Below, one piece after another: positions 54,970 through 64,000 of a DNA stretch of 64,000 nt. Made by a program: the position numbers and the translations under genes. This DNA comes from Mercurialis annua (taxonomy: Eukaryota > Streptophyta > Magnoliopsida > Malpighiales > Euphorbiaceae), in the NCBI RefSeq assembly GCF_937616625.2, contig NC_065571.1, positions 64,501-128,500 on the forward strand, written 5' to 3'. A model generated the notes under the pieces. That model ran no database searches, was not told where the DNA came from, and saw only the letters and a list, made by a program, of their open reading frames with translations. Each line of letters begins with the position of its first letter. Position 1 is the first letter of the stretch.

Positions 54970-55660
54970 CCTTTGAAGACCCGACACTATATCGTAGTAC
55001 ATTAGGTTCTCTTCAATACATTTTACTGACACGTCTTGATCTCTCTTTTACAGTTAACAAAGTTTGTCAATTTATGCAAAGACCAACAACTAAACACTGG
55101 ACAACAGTCAAACGAAATCTTGATACCTCAAAGGCACATCTCATCTTGGATTCGTAATCACTCCTTATCAATGTTTTGATATACACATTTTTACATATGT
55201 GGATTGGGCCAGCTGTCCGGATGATCGTCGGTCCACTTCTGGTTACCTTATGCAATTGGGTCCTAATCTCTTATCTTGGCCATCTCGTAAGCAACGCACT
55301 GCTGCTCGTTCAAGCACATAAGCTAAATATCGTGCCCTTTCTAACTCTACATCTTAGCTTCTTGGTTGCAAAGTCTCCTTCAAAAGATTGGTATTACATC
55401 CACTAAAGCACCCGCCCTTTGGTGCGACAATTTTGGTGCCACTTACCTTACAGCTAACCCAGTAAATAACTCTTGTACCAAACATGTCGCCATCGACTTT
55501 TACATTATCTGTGAGAAAGTTGCTCAAAAACAACTTATTGTCATTTTCATTTTAAAAAAAGGCCAACCTGTTAATATTCTTACAAAACCTTTTATTGTTG
55601 CTCGCTTCATCAACTTGCGAAACAAGCTCAGCGTCACTTTAGTCTCGTTGATCTTGTAGG
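54970..55660 (+). pseudogene. Copia relic: RNaseH
   Basis: [60 protein letters not shown] (RNaseH first Asp region: Y-x-D-A/W-A), GPNLLSWPSRKQRTAARSS, GATYLTANPVNNSCTKHVAI, VAQKQLIVIFI, NILTKPFIVARF. In several frames. It ends near 55660. Confidence 0.85.
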
Positions 55661-55885
55661 GGCCTATGGAAGCTACAAAATCACAGGAACAACCTAAACA
55701 AACAAAATTAACTTGTGGTAAAAAAATCATCAACACTAAGGAAACAATTTGAATTAGAAACATAGCTGTAGAATAATATATTTTGACTAATTCTTTCAAA
55801 CAAAAATGTAATTACCGTTGTACTTACTTGTATAAATGCTTGTACATATCATATTGAATAAATATTGAAAACCTTGCTAACATTT

Positions 55886-56258
55886 TTTTTAAATGAAGTT
55901 AAAATTTATTTTAAATTTGTTTAGGGGATTATTTTTCAAATACTCTATTTCCGATCGCGCTTCCGTTCGTCTACTTCTGATGGATTTCTTGTCGTTTCCG
56001 GTCGTTTTTCCGTTCGTCTTTTCCGTTCGCGCTAGTCTGTTCGACTCTTTCGTTCGCGCTATGGATTTCTCGACTCGTTTTTAGATTTGTGTAATTTTTT
56101 AGATTTTTTGTAATGATTTAAATATTTTGTAAATAAATTATTGTAGATCTATAATTTTTTGTTTATAAAATTGTTCTATTATTCATATAATTATTTATTT
56201 TGTCTTTTCTTATTCATAGATTTGTTTATTGCTACTGATTTTGTAAAGAACAACTTGA
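55886..56258. other. Spacer with TTCCGTTCG words
   Basis: No gene. 55950-56075 has several TTCCGTTCG / CGTTCGCGCT words, unlike the AT-rich surroundings. Not assigned. Confidence 0.4.
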
Positions 56259-56640
56259 TTTATGGTGCATTTGTAGTAATTTTATAATATATTTACGTTT
56301 TAGTGTATTTTTGGTGTATTTATAGTGTATTTCTGTCGTTTTTTAGTATATCTATGGTGCATTTACAGTGTTTATGATGTATTTGCAGTGTTTATGGTGT
56401 ATTTGCAGTGTTTAATGGTGTAGACCACAAAAAACACTACAAAATGCCATAAATACATTAAAAATACACTATGTATACACTGTATATACCATAAATACAC
56501 TATTGTTACACTATAAAAAAAAATTCCAGGAAAAAATTCTATAAAAAATAAAAATTAACACTATATATATACAATTTATATACACTAATCTTACACTATA
56601 AAAACACTATATATACACTATTGTTACACTATAAAAAATA
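56259..56640. repeat. Inverted minisatellite
   Basis: 56259-56421 holds ~8 irregular copies of TTTATGGTGTATTTGCAGTG-type units. From ~56421 the complement appears (AAATACACTATGTATACACT, CCATAAATACACTATTGTTA) for another ~200 bp. The two halves can pair as one long imperfect hairpin. It is followed at ~56680 by CGGTCGACCGAACCGAAAA, a palindrome. Confidence 0.8.
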
Positions 56641-56699
56641 AGAAAAAAATCTATATAAAAAAATTATTAAAAAATGTCGGTCGGTTCGGTCGACCGAAC

Positions 56700-58208
56700 C
56701 GAAAAAACCGAAAACCGAAATTGGAAACCGAAAAAGATATTTGTGAAATTAAAAAAAAATATATTTTTATAAATAAAAAAAGTCAGAAAAGAAAAGTTAA
56801 AACTTGAAAGGTAATGTTGTAAATAAGTTGGCGAATAGTGTATTTCAGGAAATTACCACTTTGTTTAGTATCTTAGTGATCGAAAAATAATTAAAAATAT
56901 TTATTTCATATATTTTAAAAAAAAATCAAATTAATTATTTATTAAAAAAATTCAGACTTTTAGTAAAATTTGATTTAATAAATAAAAAAAGTAGGTTAGT
57001 CAAATTGTTAAAACATTTCAAATAAATAGAAAACAAAGGGATGTTTTAACTACCTTTCCTAATCTTTTGAATAGAAGAAAATTAAATCAATTAGGGAAGT
57101 GTGGCAAAGCGACAAAATCTAGCATATGTCCTACAAAATTTGGTAAAGAGACAAAACAATAATTAATTGAAAATAAAAAAAGTTGAGGTCCTTTCTTTAA
57201 TTACATCTCTTGGAGACTGTGGAAGGAAACAAAAAAAATGAAACAAAATAAAGTAGTGGATGGGGTGAAATTGAACATATATATCAAATACTATATTAAA
57301 ATGTACTTTTCTTTCCCTTTTTCCTTGCATTTGAGTTATTCATGTGTTGCTAATAAAAGAAATATTCTGTTGGACCATATATATAATACTATCTACCATT
57401 TCATACTACCTAATATATTCAGGCAAAAATGATAGAGAGATTTTGAGAGACAAAATTCAAGTATTTTACGCTTTCCATGAATTTCATCGAAATTCATCGA
57501 TTGTGAAAATTCCTTGTTTCTCAAAATCCCTCATTAAAATCCCACCTGTAAAGTGGGAATGTTGAAATCCATCATTTTTAATGAATTAAAGATTATTATA
57601 AATTTTAATTATTTTAAATATATCCCTATAAATTAATGGATTTTATATTCAATCCAAACAATAGATTCAAAAAAGTCAATCGATTTTAAAAAATTTCAAT
57701 TCAAACGGTGCTTAAATCAATTGTCTTTCAGCATATATAAATTGAAAAAAAAAAAATTGGATCTTTCATATTACTAAAAGCCATAGCTCAATGAAAACAT
57801 CAAATAATAAAACCACACAATACACATAAGAAACTAATTGGTCTTATCGTCTTATTATAACATTATTAAGATGTGACATTTTAGATAAATTATTGTGCAT
57901 CTAATAATTGTGTATGATTCAAATGTCTCATAAATAATGCATATAAGCTAAATAAATATTGGACCAAGTAATTGGAAAGTTGATTAAAACAGTTACAAGA
58001 TAAAAACAAGTCAAAGTTTTAAAAAATGGCGATAAAACAATTATAGGATTTTTTTACCATTTTAACATGTTTTATCCGATGCGATCTGAATTAATCGGGG
58101 CAGTAAAAAAGTTGGGAATATTGACAGATGCCCTATAACAATAAAAAATACATTACAAATATAAGTGAGATTTCATTTTAAAAAAAATACATAGAAGTCT
58201 TAAAAAAA
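56700..58208. other. AT-rich spacer
   Basis: No gene or clear repeat. At 57540-57600, TTTTAATGAATTAAAGATTA and similar words only. Confidence 0.5.
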
Positions 58209-58589
58209 GGCTTAATTACTCAAAACCGCTTCACCTTTAGCCCCTTTTACAAATGTACCCTGATTTGAGAATTTTTTCAATTTTACCCTAATTTGCCCTT
58301 TTATGTTTAAATTGTACCACAAAGTATTAAATTAACCTCTTTTCACTTATAAAAAAAGTTTAAAATAATCTTTTATTTTTATATTATTAATAATATTAGG
58401 GTCTTATTGAAATATAGGCTAAAAATGGAGAATTATTTTAAACTTTTTTCAAGTAAAAATATGTCAATATAATGCTTTAGGGTACAATTCAAATATAAAA
58501 GGGCAAATTAAGGTAAAATTGGAGAAAATTCCTACGTCAGGGTATATTGCAAAAAGGGCTAAAAGTGGGGGGTTTTGAGTGATTAGACC
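58209..58589. mobile_element. MITE, 381 bp (family 1, copy 2)
   Basis: GGCTTAATTACTCAAAACCGC at the left and GGTTTTGAGTGATTAGACC at the right, with inner arms TTACCCTAATTTGCCCTTTTA against AAAGGGCAAATTAAGGTAAAA. The same end type and length as 28937-29313. Flanks are A-rich (TTAAAAAAA and TAAAAAATT), so the duplication is uncertain. Confidence 0.85.
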
Positions 58590-58862
58590 TAAAAAATTAT
58601 GGTTAAATCTATCTTAGGGTCTTTAAATTATATAATTTTGGTTTATTAGATTCTTCAACTTCTATTTGACTTTTGCATATACCTAAATTTTTATTTTTTT
58701 GGTTCATTGGATCTCTAAAATTTTTGTTTTTTTGTTTCACTGGTCCCTAAATCTTCATTTTTTGATTCATTTGCTCCTTAAAGGATCTAATAAACCAAAA
58801 ATTAAAAATTTAAAAATCTGAAAAAGTTAAATTTTAGTTGAGGAACCTGATAAATCAAAATA

Positions 58863-59583
58863 CAGTCAACCCTCTAATAATTAATATATATGGTGGATCA
58901 AAAATTTATTAATTATTAAAATTATTAATTTATTGAATTTATATATATGGAAAAAATTATAAAAAGTATAAAATAGATTCGGGGTAATGTCAAAAAAAAT
59001 TCATAAATTATATATATTTTCTCAATTTAATCACGAGTTTTAAAACGTCTCAATTATATGAAATAAGTTTTATTTTTTTTCTATTCAATATACGAGGTCA
59101 TAAAATGCTGACGTGGCTGACAAAAATGATGTCAATCTCAGTAAAATTACATTAGTGAATGAATTTCACGTCAACATATATATCGAATTGAGAAAAAAAT
59201 GCAACTTCATGTATATAATTGAGACATTTTAAAGTTCGTGATTAAATTGAGAAAGCATATATAATTTATGAATTTATTTAACACTACCACAATATATTTT
59301 AAAGCATTTGAATTCGTAGATCTAATATTAATATAATATTATAAAAAACCAACTAAATACACTTCACAATCACATTATCCCAAAAAAATAACTTTGTATT
59401 CAGTTTAAAAAAATATCAAATTGATATTAACCAAAATATAACCTCAAGAAACTGTATTCATGAAGTAAAATAATTATTAATATCTTTTTGTACTAGGCTT
59501 ATGAGAAATTTTTTTGTTTTTCTAAATAATTAAGTTAAGTGTCATATAATAATTTTATGTCCCACATATCACTTAAATTAATC

Positions 59584-59638
<55 letters not shown>

Positions 59639-59820
59639 AATATATATATATTTTCTTATAAAAATCTTTTTAATAATTAATATTCATATAGAATATTTTT
59701 ATTAATTATTAAATATAGAATTATTAATTATGCGAAGTAGAACGAAGTTGGTTCCTTCAATTTTCTATTAATTATTAGAATTATTAATTTATTGAATATT
59801 AATTATTAAAAAGTTGACTG
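58863..59820. mobile_element. Mariner/Stowaway-like repeat, 958 bp, with nested insertions
   Basis: Ends CAGTCAAC...GTTGACTG with TA on both sides (58861-58862, 59821-59822). The arms also share TAATAATTAAT and TTATTAATTTATTGAAT. The form resembles plant repeats with CAGTCAAAC ends. Inside is a copy of the repeat also found at 38198-38400 (59010-59235) and a (TA)n run at 59587-59635. Confidence 0.7.
59010..59235. repeat. Interspersed repeat nested in the mariner-like element
   Basis: TTTTCTCAATTTAATCACGAG, ATACGAGGTCATAAAATGCTGACGTGG reduced forms, and the complementary TTAAATTGAGAAAGC: inverted arms ~50 bp. The second copy of the family seen at 38198-38400. Confidence 0.65.
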
Positions 59821-60027
59821 TAATACAATTTAAAAATTTCAATATTGATTTAACCAAAACTTATATGACTGCATCTTAGATCAATATTATGTGCTGTAAT
59901 TCACATGGCCCTTCATTAAATTGTAAAACTGGTAAATCTGATTACATGTGTAAATAGTTAGCAATAGCATTGATAAGATGTGTGAGTAATACTCCAAAAT
60001 AGTGACCATGAAATGAAAGTATCAATA

Positions 60028-60889
60028 TCTATACTATATATAAAAGCATGGATGGAGGAAACAGATACATTTATCTAATAGCTCTTTTAAATTATCATTA
60101 AATAAAGATTTTATAGTAATTGATTAATTAATATTAACTATTCCTAACTTATTCGTAATAAGAGAAAATTTGTCCTAACTTATTTAGAATAGTAACTGAG
60201 TTAAACTTTTCCTAACTTATATAGAATAGTAACTGAGTTAAACTACTCTAATTTCATTGGTTTGTTTGTTGGTTTATGAGTTAAAATTACATACAAATTC
60301 CATTATAAGTTGCTCAATTTATGGAGTCCAAATAAAAAATCAATAAGAGTTAATAATTTAATTTAGAATTTGTATTGTAATCTAAATTAACATATTCCAT
60401 AATAGTTATTTTGTAATATATCATATATGATTTTCTTAAAAGCTATTTTATAATATATGGTTGCATAAAATATTTCCTATTTCAATAAAAATCGAATTTA
60501 TTAAATATAACATTACACTTAGTAATATTTTAATTATTAATTTAATTAATCAATATAAATTATAATTAATAGTTTTAATTCAACTCATAAAAATATTTTA
60601 TAACCGAACAAAAACTCTAACTAATTTAATATATTGAAAAAGTTATAATAAATTATAATAAATATATAAATTATAAATAAGTAATATTAACGTTAATTAA
60701 TTTTAAAAATTAATAAATTGAAAAATTGTTTTTATTTATAATAAAAATTATAGCTAATTTAAATTTAATTATAAATAAGATATATTGATATAATTATAAT
60801 GCATTAAATCAATATATAAATTGATGAGTTATATTATGAGTCACGAGTCATATTACGAGCCACATGCGTAGTACGTAATGCGAAACTAG
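60028..60889 (+). mobile_element. Non-autonomous Helitron candidate, 862 bp
   Basis: Starts TCTATACTATATATAAAAGC after an A, and ends CTAG before a T, the usual Helitron A|TC...CTRR|T pattern. The 5' end is like that of known plant Helitrons. A possible subterminal hairpin at the 3' end pairs TTACG (~60853) with CGTAA (~60876). The interior is AT-rich and non-coding. No target duplication, as expected. Confidence 0.65.
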
Positions 60890-61486
60890 TATAGGAAAAG
60901 GCTACATATTCAAAATCATAGCGCATTTAACAAAAAAAACCATGGATAATAAAATAAAATTTGGCAGACTGATTCAACAACCCTATAGTTTGTGTCAAGT
61001 ATATTCAAACATTAAATAAAAATAAAAAGTCTAATTAAAATGTATTTAATTTATTTTAATTATGAATTAATCCAATTTTGAAAAAAAAAACCTCACAATT
61101 TTTTATTTAAGTATCAAAATTACCAGAACTCTTATCTTATTAATTTCTTCATTATTTTCAAAATCTTATGAAACTTTTCTCTAAATATAGACTGATTTGT
61201 TGTAAGAATAACTCAAAATAGCAAATTAATTATATTTTAAATTTATATTTAGATCGTTCATCTTTTTTCCCTCTTGTCTATAATTAACTTAGACTGTACA
61301 ATTATCAAACCAATTAAACTATACTTTTTTTATTCGGGATATATTAATCAATTTTAAAATAGTTATAGATACAATAATTCATTTTGCGAGAGAAAAATAT
61401 TATTAACTGGGACAAAAATAGATTAAAAATATTTCTTATACATGAGTGGATGGTGATATTGTAAAAATAACAACTTTGTCGTAAAG
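60890..61486. other. AT-rich spacer
   Basis: No gene or recognisable repeat. Confidence 0.5.
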
Positions 61487-62020
61487 TGTCAAAAATAATC
61501 TCACATTTCTAAAAAAATACTAGTATAAATAAGTTTATAAATGTAAAAGTTCAATTGGTTTTGATTATTAGGTCATAATTAAATATAAGCACATTTCATA
61601 TGTGTGTGGATTGTCACATTTTCACCTATATAAAATTATTTGCTCCCACATATTTCTAATATCGTATCAGAACAGTTCTGGCCCATATTTTTAATTTGCC
61701 GGTTGTCCATCTGGATGTTCATTCCCAGCGTACCGGTCCAGATATTGCCAGTGTGTATTAAATCAAAATTTAAATTTTAGGTGGAGTCAATTTCAAATGA
61801 TAAACGGATATCCAGTTCCGGTTGCAATTGAAGGAAAGTGTTAAAAACAATCTCAAATTGCTAAGAAATGCAAATATAAATGAGTTTATAAGTATAAATG
61901 TTAAACCACCTCTTAACTAGTTTTAATTATTAAGTCATGATTAAATTTAAATATATTTTATATATATGTGGGTTGTCATATTTTCATCTATATAAAATCA
62001 ATTACTTTTATTCTTATTAA
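61487..62020 (+). mobile_element. TRIM-like mini LTR element
   Basis: Two direct repeats of ~175 bp: 61487-61660 (TGTCAAAAATAATCTCAC) and 61839-~62018 (TGTTAAAAACAATCTCAA), both with GATTATTAGGTCATAATTAAA-type and TATGTGTGTGGATTGTCA-type words and CACCTATATAAAAT. Just after the first is TCGTATCAGAACAGTTCTGG, close to the tRNA-Met primer site TGGTATCAGAGC. Before the second is a purine run, TGAAGGAAAG. The internal region is only ~180 bp with no coding, which defines a TRIM. Confidence 0.75.
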
Positions 62021-62569
62021 AAGATCAAATTATTATAGGTGAAGTTCTAATAATGATTACTATTTTCTTCAAGACATATGCGTAAACATGCATTAGTTCA
62101 TTTTACCTTGTGCTATTACTAATAAATTAAAGTTATCAATAGTCAAACTTTAAGAAACTAACCTTTGAAGTATAAAATTTTGGATATCGTATTAAGTAAA
62201 TGATTCATCTAGAAGTTTAGCTATATATTTTTTTTTATTGATTTAATTATATAGAAAGAAATAGCAATGTAATTATGGAAGCAAGATTATGGACAATGTA
62301 TTGTTCTCCCATTCTGCCATTGATTTTGATATCCAAGAGAACAGATGTCGGCCATGGATTGGCTGATAGCGTTGCACGTGGATTGAAGGGCTAATAGAGA
62401 GAAGAGCCATGCTGCTGATTGACGACTCTGCTTTCGCTTCAGCAAACATGTGGGGGCTAGCCATGGAATGGAATAGAATGCCCTAAAACACATTCATTTA
62501 CTATTTGGCTCAACCGATAATTAAAATAAGACGGAAGGATTACTGTTTTTATATAAGCGAAATCGCGTT
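62021..62569. other. Spacer, possible RNaseH relic
   Basis: At ~62320-62398 the plus strand reads LISKRTDVGHGLADSVARGL, ending in a stop, which resembles the last motif of a LINE RNaseH (R.TN..ADSVAR). It is too short to be sure. The two minus-strand open frames here show no feature. Confidence 0.35.
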
Positions 62570-64000
62570 TTCAGAAATGCTGGTTGAATAACCCTAGTTA
62601 TTCTGACCCACGCGCATTTCTGAAAACCGGTGCAGTAGTACAGGGACTTGGCTCACGTACCTTGCCTCGCAGGCAGCCCTGTTTCAAACCGCGCACCCGA
62701 ACAATATGTTTAATGAAACATATCGAACACTTTCCTTTTCAAAGCGTTATATCAAACATATTTAAAAACATGCACAGCAGGCACACAAACGTAAGGCCAG
62801 CTAAACTACACACAGTGTCTTTGCAGACCAAAGACACGAAGCTAGGCCCATCCGTAGGGGACACCATAAAACACCATATGCCTATTAGGTAGCCACTTAT
62901 TAGAGCTAGACAAAGTCAGGTTCCTATCAGAGTATATAGACAGAGGAACCATGACGTGGCCACAGGCATATCAAACCTATAAACACTATTGCAGCATCTA
63001 AGAGTTTAAAGTGTTATTTACATAACAACAGAATAAGCTTCCCTGATGGAAAAGGGTGGAAGCTCGACCAGACCCGGTAGCTAGGTACCTGAAAATGATA
63101 AACAACAACGGGGTCAGAAATATAAATATTTCTGAATGAGTAGATAGGTTTACAGTTAAATACCAAAATCGCGTATAGACAAAATATCGGTATATAAAAA
63201 TATTACCAGTTCTCGATCCAAATGAAACCCTAGTCCTGTTACGTTATAGTGCTATCATATATATAATGCATATGCACAACTCTTGTTTGATACAGGATGA
63301 GCTGTATACTTATGTATCACAGCCATCTTAACTCTGTATAGGGTTGCTGGACCGGAACTTAAATCACTGCCACCTCAGGACTACCCATTAGGTTTAAGCC
63401 GCTTTACAAGCATTTGGCTTAAAACCTAATCTCAACATGTATGCTTATAATATTTACCTCTCATCTAGTTCATTAACACCGGTGATCACACAGTCCTATT
63501 GTTGCCCAATAGATAGCTCGTTTCAATGGATCTTCCTTGGTTAAGTTTCATACCTAGTGCGATTTGTGGATTTAAAAACAATTGAATACTAATATTCAAA
63601 AGTAAACAAATGAACTCACAAACACCACTAAGTCTGTAACTTAATCTTGTGGTTGTGGTCAGACTGCTGACTAGCTGGTCGGACTAAACACACAAAGCAA
63701 ATAAGATAAAATACATCAATATATGTTTCCTATAAAATTTCTAGGTCCTTAAACCCAGATCTAGGTCAAACATTTAATCATTTAAACATATAGCACTTAT
63801 GGTCTCTTTTCTTTTTAAAATCATATTATAAATTCTCGTTTTGAGAAAACGTTCTAACTTCTCTCTAGAAGTTATTTTAGGTATCACAATACCTAAAGAA
63901 AACCATTTATAGTATAGACCTAATTGTCAAAACAATTCTCGGTCATATACTAAGTATTTAGCCAAACAGATTGCTAAATCTTTAAAATCGTTTAAACGTT
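62570..64000. repeat. Long LTR, gypsy Tekay/Del-like, cut by the window edge
   Basis: GC-richer start (ATTCTGACCCACGCGCATTTC, CCGGTGCAGTAGTACAGGG) followed by AACAACGGGGTCAGAAATAT at ~63100, the same phrase as in the LTR at 51174-53844. A short inverted repeat, GTTTTCAGAAATGC / GCGCATTTCTGAAAAC, lies at 62568-62628. No internal region is seen, so orientation and completeness are unknown. Open frames (e.g. 62584-62892) are not genes. Confidence 0.55.

Larger units (their letters stand above)
47765..55885 (+). mobile_element. Older copia relic interrupted by three LTR insertions
   Basis: Plus-strand pieces of one copia element: zinc knuckle and pre-integrase/integrase 47765-49347, RT 50500-51173, RT end 53845-54041, RNaseH 54970-55660. 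The coding sequence resumes exactly after each insertion (for example GLF then SLEDIGHLHFFLG; MPFE then [10 protein letters not shown]). Stops are frequent, so it is much older than the copia element at 39610. The 5' LTR and most of gag are missing. The 3' LTR probably starts just after 55660 and ends near TTGCTAACA at 55885. Confidence 0.88.

Noticed and set aside
62273..62493. Two minus-strand frames of 63 and 68 residues
   Set aside because: Overlap each other, no recognisable motif; the plus strand shows a better, though weak, LINE RNaseH trace.
1..64000. CRISPR array, operons or other bacterial systems
   Set aside because: The tandem repeats are plant satellite and minisatellites without CRISPR spacing, and the sequence is clearly plant nuclear.

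Overview
This window is plant nuclear DNA, most likely from a eudicot. It is AT-rich, has plant GT-AG introns, and carries Ty3/gypsy Tat, Ty1/copia, LINE-1, Mutator-like, Helitron, SINE, TRIM and MITE sequences, several nested in one another. I found no ordinary host gene. Almost everything recognisable is mobile or repeat DNA, most of it broken.

Layout. 1-2934: tandem satellite, ~338-bp unit, organised in trimers of ~1016 bp. 2951-17901: a ~15-kb Tat-type Ty3/gypsy element with both LTRs, sense gag-protease-RT-RNaseH-second RNaseH-integrase (decayed), and on the opposite strand, between integrase and the 3' LTR, a nine-exon gene encoding a plant mobile domain (PMD) protein with a C-terminal coiled coil. 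18826-19330: MITE. ~19731-23797: LINE-1 RT/RNaseH relic split by two insertions, each with a 9-bp target duplication. 23927-29655: SINEs and MITEs. 30064-33269: Mutator-like element with a GRF zinc-finger gene and the C-terminal end of a transposase. 33538-38400: MITEs, a SINE and a small copia remnant. 39610-44424: complete but dead copia element (minus strand, TSD CTATA). 45560-47700: gypsy-type transposon gene fragment and Athila-like non-coding DNA. 47765-55885: older copia relic (plus strand) split by three solo LTRs, two of them with exact 5-bp duplications. 55886-62020: inverted minisatellite, MITEs, a mariner-like repeat, a Helitron and a TRIM. 62570-64000: start of another long LTR.

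The most interesting object is the antisense PMD gene in the Tat element (11891-16768). Eight introns can be placed with GT-AG borders, and the reading phase agrees across every junction from the start codon 87 bases inside the 3' LTR. Only one homopolymer frameshift and two stop codons (both explainable as C-to-T changes) interrupt about 1165 codons. The element's LTRs also hold about 14 WRKY-type W-box cores in a minisatellite upstream of the TATA box, which suggests stress- or defence-linked transcription. Sense pol and antisense PMD gene would be transcribed convergently.
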